Origin: G965267185 sp965267185
GTDB taxonomy: Bacteria; Pseudomonadota; Alphaproteobacteria; UBA6615
Length of the DNA: 64,000 nucleotides
Direction of reading: 5' to 3'
NCBI GenBank assembly: GCA_965267185.1
Contig: OZ253937.1
Coordinates: 744,001-808,000, forward strand
Shown here: positions 33,684 to 42,592 of the stretch, one piece after another
Numbering within the stretch: position 1 is the stretch's first letter
Layout of the letters: the number at the start of each line of letters is the position of its first letter
Translations under genes and position numbers: made by a program
Notes under the pieces: model-generated
Seen by the model: only the letters and a program-made list of their open reading frames with translations
The model's database searches: none
Told to the model about the DNA's origin: nothing

Positions 33684-35540
33684 ATGGGCGACACCGATAG
33701 GACGGCGGAATCGGGCCGTGAGCGGCGCGCGATACGCGCGCTGATGCCTTACCTGTGGCCGCGCGGCCAATGGGAGATGAAGATCCGCGTCGTCATCGCG
33801 GTGGTGCTGCTGGTGGCCGCAAAAGTGGCGATTGTGGCCGTACCCCTGGTGTTCGGCGCGGTTGTCGATGCGCTCGACCAGCCGGTGGAAAACGTTATCG
33901 CGGTGCCGCTGGCTCTGTTGATTGGCTACGGGCTGTTGCGGGTCGGCTCGCAGGCGTTTGCCGAGTTGCGCGATTTCGTCTTCGCCAAGGTGGGCCAGCG
34001 AGCGATCCGCACCGTTGCGCTCAAAGTCTTTCGCCATCTTCACGCGCTGGCGCTGCGCTTTCACCTCGACCGGCAGACCGGTGGGCTCAGCCGGGCCATC
34101 GAGCGCGGCATCAAGGGCATCGATTTCCTGCTGCGCTTCATGCTGTTCAACATTCTGCCGACGCTGGTCGAAATCACCCTGGTTTGCGGCATTTTGTGGT
34201 CTCGTTTCGGCGTTCTGTTCAGCGTCATCACGCTCATCGCGGTCGCGATTTATATCGCGTTCACGCTGCTGTTCACCGAATGGCGGCTGAAGTACCGCCG
34301 CGCCATGAACGAAAGCGACAGCGAGGCCAACACCAAGGCGATCGACAGTCTGCTCAACTTCGAGACGGTTAAGTATTTCGGCAACGAAGAGCACGAGGCG
34401 CAGCGCTACGACCAATCGATGCAGCGCTACGAGGGCGCGGCGGTTAAAAGCCTGACGACGTTGTCGATGCTCAATATCGGTCAGGGCCTGATCATCGCCT
34501 CGGCGATGACGCTCCTACTTGTGCTGAGCGGTTTCCGGGTCGCAGACGGGTCGATGTCGATCGGCGATTTCGCCGCCGTCAATCTTCTCACCATGCAGCT
34601 CTTCCTGCCGCTGAACTTCCTCGGTTTCGTCTATCGCGAGATCCGCCAATCGTTGGTCGACATGGAGAACATGTTCGGATTGCTCGATGTAGGGCGGGAA
34701 ATCTCCGATACGCCCGACGCCAAACCGCTCGCCGTGAGCGATGGCAAAGTGCGCTTCGAGAACGTTTCGTTCGCCTACGATCAGCGGCGGCCGATCCTGC
34801 AAGGCCTCGATTTCGAAGTGCCGGCGGGACACAAAGTCGCCATCGTCGGCGCGTCGGGCGCCGGCAAGTCGACGATCTCGCGCCTGCTGTTCCGTTTCTA
34901 CGACATCGACGAAGGCCGCATCGCTATCGACGGGCAGGATATCCGCGACGTTACCCAGGCGAGCCTGCGCGCCGCGATTGGGATCGTCCCTCAAGATACG
35001 GTGCTATTTAACGACACGATTTTCTACAACATCCAGTATGGCCGCCCGAGCGCCACACCGTCGGAAGTGGAGGACGCGGCTCGCCTGGCGCAAATCCACG
35101 ATTTCGTTATGGAACAGCCGGACGGCTACAACACGAAGGTCGGCGAGCGCGGCTTGAAGCTGTCAGGCGGTGAAAAGCAACGGGTGGCGATCGCGCGAAC
35201 CATCCTCAAGCAACCGCAGATATTGTTGTTCGATGAGGCGACCTCGGCGCTCGATACCCATACCGAGCGCGAAATCCAGAAATCCCTCGACGCGGTGTCG
35301 GCCAACCGCACGACCCTGGTGATCGCGCACCGGCTGTCGACAGTGGTCAATGCCGACGAGATTATCGTGCTCGATGAGGGCCGCATCATCGAGCGGGGGC
35401 GCCACAGTGAGCTACTGGCGCAAGGCGGTGCCTATGCCGCGCTGTGGACGCGCCAGCAGGCTGCCGCCCGGCGCGGTGAAGACGAAGCCGCCGAAGACGA
35501 GATCGGTCAAGGCCTAGGCGCACCCGCTCCGGCGAAGTAA
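33684..35540 (+). CDS. Atm1-type ABC exporter (permease-ATPase fusion)
   Basis: A 618-residue half-transporter: about six membrane helices (residues 30-310) and a C-terminal ATPase with Walker A GASGAGKST, signature LSGGEKQRVAIARTIL and Walker B ILLFDEATSALD. The N-terminus (PYLWPRGQWEMKIRV) and FETVKYFGNEEHEAQRY are typical of Atm1/HMT1 exporters, which export glutathione-linked sulfur/iron or metal species. ATG 33684 is preferred; a GTG at 33675 is in frame. It is not obviously in an operon. Confidence 0.92.
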   Translation: MGDTDRTAESGRERRAIRALMPYLWPRGQWEMKIRVVIAVVLLVAAKVAIVAVPLVFGAVVDALDQPVENVIAVPLALLIGYGLLRVGSQAFAELRDFVFAKVGQRAIRTVALKVFRHLHALALRFHLDRQTGGLSRAIERGIKGIDFLLRFMLFNILPTLVEITLVCGILWSRFGVLFSVITLIAVAIYIAFTLLFTEWRLKYRRAMNESDSEANTKAIDSLLNFETVKYFGNEEHEAQRYDQSMQRYEGAAVKSLTTLSMLNIGQGLIIASAMTLLLVLSGFRVADGSMSIGDFAAVNLLTMQLFLPLNFLGFVYREIRQSLVDMENMFGLLDVGREISDTPDAKPLAVSDGKVRFENVSFAYDQRRPILQGLDFEVPAGHKVAIVGASGAGKSTISRLLFRFYDIDEGRIAIDGQDIRDVTQASLRAAIGIVPQDTVLFNDTIFYNIQYGRPSATPSEVEDAARLAQIHDFVMEQPDGYNTKVGERGLKLSGGEKQRVAIARTILKQPQILLFDEATSALDTHTEREIQKSLDAVSANRTTLVIAHRLSTVVNADEIIVLDEGRIIERGRHSELLAQGGAYAALWTRQQAAARRGEDEAAEDEIGQGLGAPAPAK

Positions 35541-35615
35541 CGGTTTCTCCTGTTACGAGTTGTAGTGCTGATATAGTTCAACCCTCTGGATGTAACTGAG
35601 GGGAAGCTATCCGCC

Positions 35616-36329
35616 ATGCTCGATTTACCGAGTTTCCGCAACGAAACCCGTTACGGCATGCCCGCCGCCGATCAAATCATGTTCAATCGATTTTTCGTCG
35701 TCGGTTATTCCTACTATTTCCGGCAAGCCAAATGGACGCTGGAGATCGTCGATCCGGATACCGGTGTTGAGCGGCACGATAACTTCCGGCCTGACTTTCG
35801 GGTGCCGCCCATGTTCCGCGCCGACCTCGTAGACTTCGAAGGATCCGGATTCGACCGCGGACATTTGGTGGCCAGTGCAAACCAGCGAGAATTGTTGGTG
35901 CAAAACAGTGAAACCTTTCTGCTGAGCAATATGTCACCACAGGTGCCGGGCCTTAACCGAAGGGGCTGGCGCAAGCTGGAAGAGGCCGTTCGCGCCTTGC
36001 AGAACAAGCCCAAGATTTACGAGACCTACGTTGTTAGCGGGCCGATGTTCTATTTTGATCAGGCGGTCGAGGTGATTGGCGCGAGCGACGATAACGAGGT
36101 GTCGATCCCGGTGCCGCACGCGTTTTTTAAGTCGGTACTTGCCGAAAATGACAAGGGCAAGCTGCACATGTGGTCGTTCATTCTGCCCAACAAGGGATCG
36201 AACGCGGATATTGCCGATTTCCGTGTTCCGACCATCGAGGTTGAACGCAAGGCTGGTATCGAACTCTGGCACGAACTGGGTGGTAAAGAGATTCTGAGAG
36301 AAAAATCCCGTGTCCGGGCGATGTGGTAG
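35616..36329 (+). CDS. DNA/RNA non-specific endonuclease (NucA/EndoG family)
   Basis: A 237-residue nuclease of the beta-beta-alpha-metal superfamily. The active motif is DRGH (in FDRGHLVASANQR), whose His is the general base, and the metal Asn is in LLSNMSPQVPGLNRRGW. It should cleave single- and double-stranded DNA and RNA with Mg2+. No N-terminal signal peptide is visible, although related enzymes are usually secreted, so export or a cytoplasmic inhibitor remains to be found. ATG 35616 follows GAGGGGAAGC. Confidence 0.9.
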   Translation: MLDLPSFRNETRYGMPAADQIMFNRFFVVGYSYYFRQAKWTLEIVDPDTGVERHDNFRPDFRVPPMFRADLVDFEGSGFDRGHLVASANQRELLVQNSETFLLSNMSPQVPGLNRRGWRKLEEAVRALQNKPKIYETYVVSGPMFYFDQAVEVIGASDDNEVSIPVPHAFFKSVLAENDKGKLHMWSFILPNKGSNADIADFRVPTIEVERKAGIELWHELGGKEILREKSRVRAMW

Positions 36330-36349
36330 CGCTTATAGAACTCGCCGGT

Positions 36350-37291
36350 TTATTCGATCTCCACAGCGTAAGTATCGACCGGCGGCGGGGTTTCGATCAT
36401 GCCCTGGCCTTTGAGGAACTCAGCGAAGCGGGCATAGCGGCCTTCGTCCAAGGCCGCGGGCCGCAAAGCAAACCGCGGCAGCGTATCGCGCCAGGCGCGC
36501 CGGTTGAGCTCGTCGTCGAGCTCCTTGCGGCCCTTGATGAAGAGCTCCCACGCCGCGTCGGGGTGGTTAATCATGTATTGAGTGCCGGCTTCGACCGCGT
36601 CGAGAAATGCGCGCAGCTTCGTGGGCTCTAGCCGGTCGCTCTTCGCCACCAAAATCAACTCGTCGTAAGCCGGAATGCCTTCCTCTTCGAGGTAGAACGC
36701 GCGGCCGGGCCGTCCTTCGATATCCATCTGGTTGAGTTCGAAGTTGCGGAACGCACCGATCACCGCATCCACCTGGCCGCTCATCAGCGAGGGCGAGAGC
36801 GAGAAATTCACGTTGATCAGCTCCACATCGTCGAGCGACAACCCGTGTTTGGCGAGCATGGCGCCGAGCAATGCGTCTTCGAAGCCGCCCACCGAAAAAC
36901 CGACCTTGCGGCCCTTCAAATCGGCGATCGAGCGGATCGGGCTGTCATCCAGTACGACAAGCGAATTGAGCGGTGTTGCCACCAGCGTGCCAATGCGCGT
37001 GAGCGGCAGTCCCGCTTCCACCTGCAGATGGAGCTGCGGCTGATAGGAGACGGCGATATCGGCGCGCCCCGCGGCAACCAGCTTGGGCGGGTCGTTGGGG
37101 TCGGCGGGCGCGACGAACTCGACCTCGAGGCCGCGCTTGGCGAACTCGCCGCGCTCGAGGGCGACGTATAAGGGCCCGTGATCGGGATTGATGAACCAGT
37201 CGAGCAGAACGGTGAGCTTCTCTGCCGCGCTCGCGGGTCCGGAAGCCAGGATGAGGCCGGCGCTCAACAGGGATATCAAAATTCGCTTCAT
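36350..37291 (-). CDS. thiY: thiamine-precursor (HMP-type) ABC substrate-binding protein, ThiY-like
   Basis: A 313-residue periplasmic protein with a signal peptide (MKRILISLLSAGLILASG, cleavage near ASA). The phrase LLDWFINPDHGPLYVALERG is the hallmark of ThiY/NMT1-type pyrimidine-precursor binding proteins. With the permease and ATPase upstream in the transcript it should import a pyrimidine precursor of thiamine such as formylaminopyrimidine. It is the last gene of the thiZ-thiX-thiY operon and is convergent with the nuclease gene. The permease stop lies 23 bp upstream. Confidence 0.85.
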   Translation of the reverse strand: MKRILISLLSAGLILASGPASAAEKLTVLLDWFINPDHGPLYVALERGEFAKRGLEVEFVAPADPNDPPKLVAAGRADIAVSYQPQLHLQVEAGLPLTRIGTLVATPLNSLVVLDDSPIRSIADLKGRKVGFSVGGFEDALLGAMLAKHGLSLDDVELINVNFSLSPSLMSGQVDAVIGAFRNFELNQMDIEGRPGRAFYLEEEGIPAYDELILVAKSDRLEPTKLRAFLDAVEAGTQYMINHPDAAWELFIKGRKELDDELNRRAWRDTLPRFALRPAALDEGRYARFAEFLKGQGMIETPPPVDTYAVEIE

Positions 37292-37314
37292 GTACTTGCT
37301 CCGAGTAACAGGGG

Positions 37315-38073
37315 TTAAGTGATGCGAGCCGGGTCACTTTCCGGCTGCCACGTGATGACGCGGCGCAGGAGGGCGTCGACGCTGAAGTAGATGGCGGTGG
37401 CGGCGAGCGCCAAGACGAAGAGGGCGGCGAACATGGCGTCGGTTTGCACCCGCCCATTCATCAGCAACATGTAGTAGCCGAGCCCTGCCGACGAGCCGAC
37501 CCATTCGCCGACGACCGCGCCGATGGGCGCCACGGCGGCGGCGACGCGAAGCCCCGAGGCGAAGGCGGGGAGGGCGCCCGGTATACGGATTTGCCGCAAG
37601 GTGGCCCATTTCGACGCGCCCATGGTTTGGGCCAAGTCGAGCCAGCCCGGCTCGGTACGCCGTAATCCGTCGTAGAACGCCGCGGTCACCGGGAAAAAAA
37701 TGATCAGCGTCGCCATCACCACCTTCGGAGCGACGCCGTAGCCGAACCACAGCACCAGAACCGGTGCTAGCGCGAAAACCGGGATCGCCTGGGAGACCAC
37801 CAGCACCGGCAAAATCCACGACCGGGCGGGGCGAAAGTAAGCCATGGTGAGGGCGCTCAGCGCGCCGAAGACGGTACCGAAAACAAGCCCGAGGAAGATC
37901 TCGATGATGGTAACGCCAGCATGCTTGGCAAGGACATCGGCACGTTCGATCGCCGTGAGCAACACATCGGCCGGGGCGGGCAGAATGAACGGCGCAACGC
38001 CGAACAGGCTGACAACGGCCTGCCACAGCACCAGCAGACCGAGGAACACGATGAGGGGCCGCACGAGTTTCAT
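37315..38073 (-). CDS. thiX: thiamine-precursor ABC transporter permease, ThiX-like
   Basis: A 252-residue permease with about six membrane helices, and the EAA loop near TMGASKWATLRQIRIPGALPAF. ATG 38073 (MKLVRPLIVFLGLLVLW) is chosen because it overlaps the thiZ stop by 4 bp and begins with the first helix; a far upstream frame start at 38238 would be non-helical. It is part of the riboswitch-controlled import operon. Confidence 0.88.
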   Translation of the reverse strand: MKLVRPLIVFLGLLVLWQAVVSLFGVAPFILPAPADVLLTAIERADVLAKHAGVTIIEIFLGLVFGTVFGALSALTMAYFRPARSWILPVLVVSQAIPVFALAPVLVLWFGYGVAPKVVMATLIIFFPVTAAFYDGLRRTEPGWLDLAQTMGASKWATLRQIRIPGALPAFASGLRVAAAVAPIGAVVGEWVGSSAGLGYYMLLMNGRVQTDAMFAALFVLALAATAIYFSVDALLRRVITWQPESDPARIT

Positions 38074-38879
38074 GGGGCGGCTCCCGTGGCGGGTTCCGCC
38101 GCCGCGCGACTGAGCTGCGATAACAACTGCTGGTGCAGGTCGCGCAAGGTGGGGTCGGTGGGGTCGCGCGGGGTATCGCCCGGCGGCAACATCTGCGGTC
38201 CGAGATAGGCTGGCCGTCCCGCCATTACATGGATGCAATGGCCCAGGCGCAGCGCCTCGAGAGGATCGTGGGTGACCAGCAGTACCGTGCGGTTCTGTAA
38301 CAATCGCGCCGCCAGTTCCTGTAGCCGCGCCCGCGTAATCGCATCGACGGCGGAAAACGGTTCGTCCATCAACACAACAGGCCGGCCTTCCATCAGGGTG
38401 CGCGCCAATGCCGCCCGCTGCCGCTGACCGCCCGACAATTCGGCCGGCGGCGCATCGGCCTTATCCTCGAGGCCGACATCGGACAATAACGAACCGACGC
38501 GCTGCGTATCGGGCGTGCCACCGCGCAACCGGTCGCCGAGCGCGACATTTTCAGCTACCGAAAGCCAGGGCAGCAGCAAATCCTGTTGCGCCATCCAGGC
38601 GATGTTTTGATCGAGCGCCGAGCCATCCGAGGCGGCGATACGGGTTGCGGGGCCGGTCTCACTAAGCCCGGCGATCATGCGCAAAAGGGTCGATTTACCG
38701 ACGCCGCTGGGGCCGAGGATACAGGTCCATCGGCCGCCGGTTATCCGGGCGGACAGATTGTCGAATAATAGCGTATCGGCATAGGCCAAGCGGGCATTGG
38801 CGATTTGAAGGCCAATGGCGCTCTCTGTCTTATCCAGGTTGCCGGGGCTATCGCTCGCTTGCGCGCCGTCGTCTCGCAT
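38070..38879 (-). CDS. thiZ: thiamine-precursor ABC transporter ATPase, ThiZ-like
   Basis: A 269-residue ABC ATPase. Walker A is GPSGVGKST (in CILGPSGVGKSTLLRM), the Q-loop is WMAQQDLLLPWLS, the signature is LSGGQRQRAALARTL and Walker B is VVLMDEPFSAVD. The first 30 residues (MRDDGAQASDSPGNLDKTES) are hydrophilic. ATG 38879 sits directly behind the TPP riboswitch, whose 3' strand contains GGGATGGGTGG that can serve as ribosome site. It is the first gene of the operon. Confidence 0.9.
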   Translation of the reverse strand: MRDDGAQASDSPGNLDKTESAIGLQIANARLAYADTLLFDNLSARITGGRWTCILGPSGVGKSTLLRMIAGLSETGPATRIAASDGSALDQNIAWMAQQDLLLPWLSVAENVALGDRLRGGTPDTQRVGSLLSDVGLEDKADAPPAELSGGQRQRAALARTLMEGRPVVLMDEPFSAVDAITRARLQELAARLLQNRTVLLVTHDPLEALRLGHCIHVMAGRPAYLGPQMLPPGDTPRDPTDPTLRDLHQQLLSQLSRAAAEPATGAAP

Positions 38880-38883
38880 TACC

Positions 38884-38980
38884 ACCCATCCCTTCGCCGG
38901 TACTAGCCGGATCAGGTTCCAGGGGTCGTCCCGCCAATCGAGACCTCTCAGCCGGTATACGGCTCCCCCAGGTGAGGTGC
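38884..38980 (-). promoter_or_regulatory. TPP riboswitch (THI element)
   Basis: On the minus strand the conserved core is intact: GGGGGAGCC, then GGCTGAGAGG (pyrimidine-sensing bulge), GACGACCCCTGGAACCTGATC and CCGGCGAAGGGATGGG (pyrophosphate side). The P1 closing strands are CACC near 38978 and GGGTGG near 38884. It lies directly upstream of thiZ and its 3' strand overlaps the likely ribosome site, so TPP binding should block translation initiation of the thiZXY operon. Confidence 0.95.
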
Positions 38981-39053
38981 GCACTATGTCGGCCCCGGCC
39001 CCTCGTCGTCAATGGTCCGAGATTGATTCCTTGCTGTTGGTTGGACGCCGGAA

Positions 39054-39180
39054 AACCCTCTCCCTGAGGGAGAGGGTGGCGAACGCTAGTGAGCCGGGTG
39101 AGGGTTTAGGGACGGATAGAGGATATCCTGGATCTATCTTACCCCTCACCCCAACCCCTCTCCCCATGGGAGAGGGGCTT
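39054..39180 (-). repeat. double-hairpin intergenic repeat, copy D
   Basis: A 127-bp copy in reverse orientation, between the TPP riboswitch region and the HDAC-family gene. It has ACCCTCTCCC-TGA-GGGAGAGGGT and CCCCTCTCCC-CATG-GGAGAGGGG hairpins and the same AGGATATCC and TTTAGGGACGG middle as copies A and B. The rest of the 38981-39320 gap holds no gene that I can see. Confidence 0.85.
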
Positions 39181-39320
39181 GGCGGCGATTTATCTTTCAG
39201 TACCGCTGCTATTACTGCATCGATCGTTTAGGAATCTAAGGATGCGTTGCGGCTAAATCTACTTGGACACAATCACGTGCGGCGATTGCAATCGCGCGCG
39301 CAGGCCGCTAGGTGGTTGGC

Positions 39321-40520
39321 ATGCCAGACGCCGCGACCATGGCCCAGAGCGCGCTGACCTCAGGCCGTCCGCTATTTATCGGTAACGAAATTTACCGCCG
39401 GGCGAATTTCGGACCCAAGCATCCCCTGTCGGTGCCGCGGGTCCCGGCGACGATTGACCTAGTGCGTGCGCTCGATTGGCTGCCAGACGACGCCTATGTT
39501 GTCAGCTCCCAGGCAGCGCCGGAGGACCTGCTGCGTTTCCACGATGCCGGATATATCGACACGCTGCGGCGCGGTGAGCGCGACAAGGCGCTCCCCGCCG
39601 AGCTCAAGCAACGCCACAACCTGGGCAAGATGGAAAACCCGATCCACGACACCATGTACAGCCGGCCCGCAACCTCGGCGGGGGCAATGCTCGCAGCGGC
39701 CGATTTACTGGCGGGCGCCGATTTAGCGGGCGAGGGGGGGCGTGCAATCGTCTACAGCCCGGCGGGCGGCACTCACCATGGCCGGCCCGACCGCGCCAGC
39801 GGGTTCTGCTATCTCAACGATCTTGCCTTGGCCATGCTGCGGCTACTCGATCAGGGCGTTGGCCGGATTTTCTATGTCGATTTCGACGCCCACCATGGCG
39901 ACGGCGTTCAGGATGCCTTCCACGATGATGCGCGGGTTTTCACCTTGTCGATCCATGAGGGCGACCGGTGGCCGTTTACCGGAGTAGCGGAGGATCGGGC
40001 CGGCGGCCATGCGTGCAATGTGCCGGTCCCACGCGATTTCAACGATGCCGAACTCGACATGATTGTCGAGCGGATCGTGGTGCCGCTCGGCCAGGCCTTG
40101 CGCCCCGATGTGGTCGTTATCCAGTGCGGTGCCGATGCGTTGGCCGACGATCCTTTGAGCCGCCTCGAATTATCGAATAATGCGCTGTGGGACGCTGTCG
40201 GCCGTACCGCCGCGCTGGCAAACCGGGTGCTGGTGACCGGTGGCGGCGGTTACAACCCCTGGAGCGTTCCGCGCTGCTGGGCGGGTGTTTGGGCGACCCT
40301 CAACGGCTTCGAGATTCCTGAAAGGCTGCCGGCGCCCGCAGAAGCCGTGCTGAGGAGCCTCACCTGGTCGCGGGCGGCGGGGCGAAACCCGCCGGAACAT
40401 TGGTTTACGACCCTGGCTGATCCCGCCGACGGGCGGCCGGTGCGCGATGCGGTTCGACGAATTGTCGACACAGTTCGAGCGCATAATTTCGAGGAAACTA
40501 TGGGTAGGGTGGCGCTGTGA
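39321..40520 (+). CDS. histone-deacetylase-family (class II / acetylpolyamine amidohydrolase-like) protein
   Basis: A 399-residue zinc hydrolase. Active-site phrases are the His pair in PAGGTHHGRPDRASGFCYLND, zinc ligands in YVDFDAHHGDGVQDAF (Asp and His), and the last Asp in QCGADALADDPLSR. It should deacetylate an acetylated amine or lysine; the substrate in bacteria is rarely known (acetylpolyamines, acetoin system). ATG 39321 is in-frame with a GTG at 39312, which is also possible. Its stop overlaps the DUF192 gene by 4 bp. Confidence 0.9.
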   Translation: MPDAATMAQSALTSGRPLFIGNEIYRRANFGPKHPLSVPRVPATIDLVRALDWLPDDAYVVSSQAAPEDLLRFHDAGYIDTLRRGERDKALPAELKQRHNLGKMENPIHDTMYSRPATSAGAMLAAADLLAGADLAGEGGRAIVYSPAGGTHHGRPDRASGFCYLNDLALAMLRLLDQGVGRIFYVDFDAHHGDGVQDAFHDDARVFTLSIHEGDRWPFTGVAEDRAGGHACNVPVPRDFNDAELDMIVERIVVPLGQALRPDVVVIQCGADALADDPLSRLELSNNALWDAVGRTAALANRVLVTGGGGYNPWSVPRCWAGVWATLNGFEIPERLPAPAEAVLRSLTWSRAAGRNPPEHWFTTLADPADGRPVRDAVRRIVDTVRAHNFEETMGRVAL

Positions 40521-40984
40521 GGCGGTTGCGACGCATAACGGTTTTGGCGGTGGGTCTGATCATTGTTTGGATCGTTGCCGCCGACGCGCAAGGTGCCTTC
40601 GAACGCTCCGCGCTGACGATCGAAACCAGCGAGGAAAGCCATACCTTCAATATCGAGCTGGCGCTAACACCGGCGCAGCAGTCGCAGGGCCTGATGTTCC
40701 GCCGAAAAATGGCCGCCGATGCCGGTATGCTGTTTTATCATCGGCGCGAGGTAGAGGTGCGCATGTGGATGCGCAACACCTTTCTGCCGCTGGATATGCT
40801 GTTTATCGATTCAGACGGGCGGATCGTTCATATCGCCGAGCGAACCGTGCCGAAATCGCTTAAGACGATTTCTGCCGGCCGTCCGGTACGCGCGGTGTTG
40901 GAGGTAAATGCCGGGACGGTCCGCCGGCTCGCCATAAAGACGGGCGACCGGCTGATCCATCCCTTATTCGAGAACGCCGAGTGA
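40517..40984 (+). CDS. DUF192 domain-containing exported protein
   Basis: A 155-residue protein with an N-terminal hydrophobic segment (residues about 6-24) that may be a signal peptide or anchor. From about residue 35 the DUF192 fold follows, with LTPAQQSQGLMFRRKMAADAGM, MWMRNTFLPLDMLFID and LEVNAGTVRRLAIKTGDRL. The family is periplasmic and uncharacterised. The GTG start at 40517 overlaps the deacetylase stop by 4 bp, so the two are coupled. Confidence 0.88.
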   Translation: MRRLRRITVLAVGLIIVWIVAADAQGAFERSALTIETSEESHTFNIELALTPAQQSQGLMFRRKMAADAGMLFYHRREVEVRMWMRNTFLPLDMLFIDSDGRIVHIAERTVPKSLKTISAGRPVRAVLEVNAGTVRRLAIKTGDRLIHPLFENAE

Positions 40985-40994
40985 GGGCGTTCTC
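40970..40994. terminator. hairpin between convergent genes
   Basis: GAGAACGCC (40970-40978) pairs with GGCGTTCTC (40986-40994) around a 7-base loop that contains the DUF192 stop codon. It lies between that gene and the convergent gene ending at 41007. No T-run follows on the plus strand, so it may only be a stabilising stem. Confidence 0.45.
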
Positions 40995-41006
40995 AGGCGT
41001 AACTGG

Positions 41007-41324
41007 CTAGAGAATTTTCCCGGATACGACGGGTTGCAATGCTTCCCAGCCTTCCCCCGCAGCGACCAGGCAGGTAACTCCTGCCGGCGTTGTGACAATG
41101 ATCGACCAGGATGACCCTTTTTCGTTGGTCAACACTTCAACCACTCCGCCGCTGCTGGCGAGCCCCATGGCAACGGGTTCTTCCTGATAGGCCTTCGACA
41201 GATGCGATAAAGCGCTCGTACGATCAGTGCAATTTGTCTGGCTTGACTGGGCTGCTACTGTAGTGCCGCTACTTAAAACGACTGACAGGACCAGCCCAGC
41301 GATGACGCTGTTTGTCCTTAACAT
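41007..41324 (-). CDS. secreted hypothetical protein
   Basis: A 105-residue protein with a signal peptide (MLRTNSVIAGLVLSVVLSSG, cleavage near VAA). The mature part carries two Cys (NCTDR and VTCLVAAGEG) and the phrase SWSIIVTTPAGVTCLVAAGEGWEAL, typical of a short periplasmic family seen in Alphaproteobacteria. No function is known. ATG 41324 is chosen because GGAG lies 6 bases upstream; in-frame ATG 41336 and a start at 41372 are alternatives. Confidence 0.7.
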   Translation of the reverse strand: MLRTNSVIAGLVLSVVLSSGTTVAAQSSQTNCTDRTSALSHLSKAYQEEPVAMGLASSGGVVEVLTNEKGSSWSIIVTTPAGVTCLVAAGEGWEALQPVVSGKIL

Positions 41325-41441
41325 GTCAGTCTCCATCCTTTCGGTTGCGGCCGGGTTCTCCGACCAGTGCATACAGCTTTACAGGTGATCTTTAAAAAAC
41401 TGTGAATTAGCGGATGGGTTGACAAGCATGCGTAAATAGGT

Positions 41442-41464
41442 GCGGTTTATGCTTCGTAAACCGC
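41442..41464. promoter_or_regulatory. 8-bp inverted repeat upstream of DUF1194 gene
   Basis: GCGGTTTA (41442-41449) and TAAACCGC (41457-41464) form a perfect inverted repeat with a 7-base spacer in the AT-rich 292-bp intergenic region between two divergently oriented genes. Operator or mRNA stem; no clear promoter pair was found around it. TTGACA occurs at 41419-41424. Confidence 0.4.
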
Positions 41465-41616
41465 GGAAAACAGGCAAAATTGTATATGTGGCAGAATGAT
41501 GGCAATGCACCTATTTGGGGTGCGGGGCGAAATAAAATTTGCCAAATTTCCTCGAAACCGGCTGATTTGTTCGCATACAAAAATACCGATATTTTTGAAG
41601 GTCGCTAAAATTTTAG

Positions 41617-42387
41617 ATGATTGTTGATCCGAGGTGGCAGTTGAGCGGTTTTATCGTATGTAGATTCCGGTCGCTGACGCGGTCCTTGCTCGCGGCAGCC
41701 GCCATTTTGTTAACGTTTCTGCAACCCTATGAGGCGCTGGCCCAGGATACGGCGGTCGACGTCGAACTGGTGCTGGCGGTCGACGTATCGGCCAGCATCG
41801 ACCGCAGCGAGCTCGATTTGCAGCGGGCGGGCTACCTCGCCGCGCTGACCGATCCCGCCGTTATCGACGCCATGCTGGGCGGGCCACTGGGCCGGATCGC
41901 GGTGACCTATGTGGAATGGTCGAAGACCCAGCGCACGACCATCGACTGGACGATTATCGATAGCCCGGCTGCGGCCCTGGCCTTCGCCGCCGCTGTCGCG
42001 GCGCAGCCTATACCGCCGGGCGACCTGACCTCGATCCGTGGTGCGATCGATTTCTCCGTTGCCCGCATCGTGGCAAACGGCATCGAAGGCACCCGGCGGG
42101 TGATCGACCTTTCCGCCGACGGCCGCGATTGGGAAGACGACACCGCCGCCGTTGCGTCGGCCCGCCAGCGCGCGCTTGACCTGGGGATCATCATCAACGG
42201 TCTGGCGATCAGCCCCGAGGGCGAGCGTTTCGTCGTCGAAGGCGCCGACTTTCGCGATCTCGGCGGCTATTTTGACGCCTACATCGTCGGTGGCCCCGGC
42301 GCCTTCACGATCGTCGTTAAGGAGCCGGACGATTTTGCCGCAACGGTGAAGAAAAAGCTGATCCTGGAAATCGCCGGCCTGCGATAG
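41617..42387 (+). CDS. DUF1194 domain-containing secreted protein (VWA-like)
   Basis: A 256-residue exported protein. The signal peptide lies around residues 15-43, ending near ALA. The mature domain begins VDVELVLAVDVSASIDRSE with a MIDAS-like DVSAS. It continues with TSIRGAIDFSVARI and VIDLSADGRDWEDD, as in DUF1194/VWA proteins. ATG 41617 has no ribosome site, because the 12-bp palindrome CTAAAATTTTAG ends one base before it. TTG 41641, in frame and preceded by GAGGTGG, is a good alternative start. Function unknown; VWA folds bind metal and protein partners. Confidence 0.82.
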   Translation: MIVDPRWQLSGFIVCRFRSLTRSLLAAAAILLTFLQPYEALAQDTAVDVELVLAVDVSASIDRSELDLQRAGYLAALTDPAVIDAMLGGPLGRIAVTYVEWSKTQRTTIDWTIIDSPAAALAFAAAVAAQPIPPGDLTSIRGAIDFSVARIVANGIEGTRRVIDLSADGRDWEDDTAAVASARQRALDLGIIINGLAISPEGERFVVEGADFRDLGGYFDAYIVGGPGAFTIVVKEPDDFAATVKKKLILEIAGLR

Positions 42388-42465
42388 TCGGAGGGGCGGC
42401 AAAGTCGGGAAAGGGGTCGATTTAGGTTTGCCCCGGCCCCGTAAAACGCCTAGAAGGCTTCGAGC

Positions 42466-42542
<77 letters not shown>

Positions 42543-42592
42543 TTCGCCCCGCGGACGAGTTTGGGGCCAACCACAGTTTCGGAAGCGGGACA

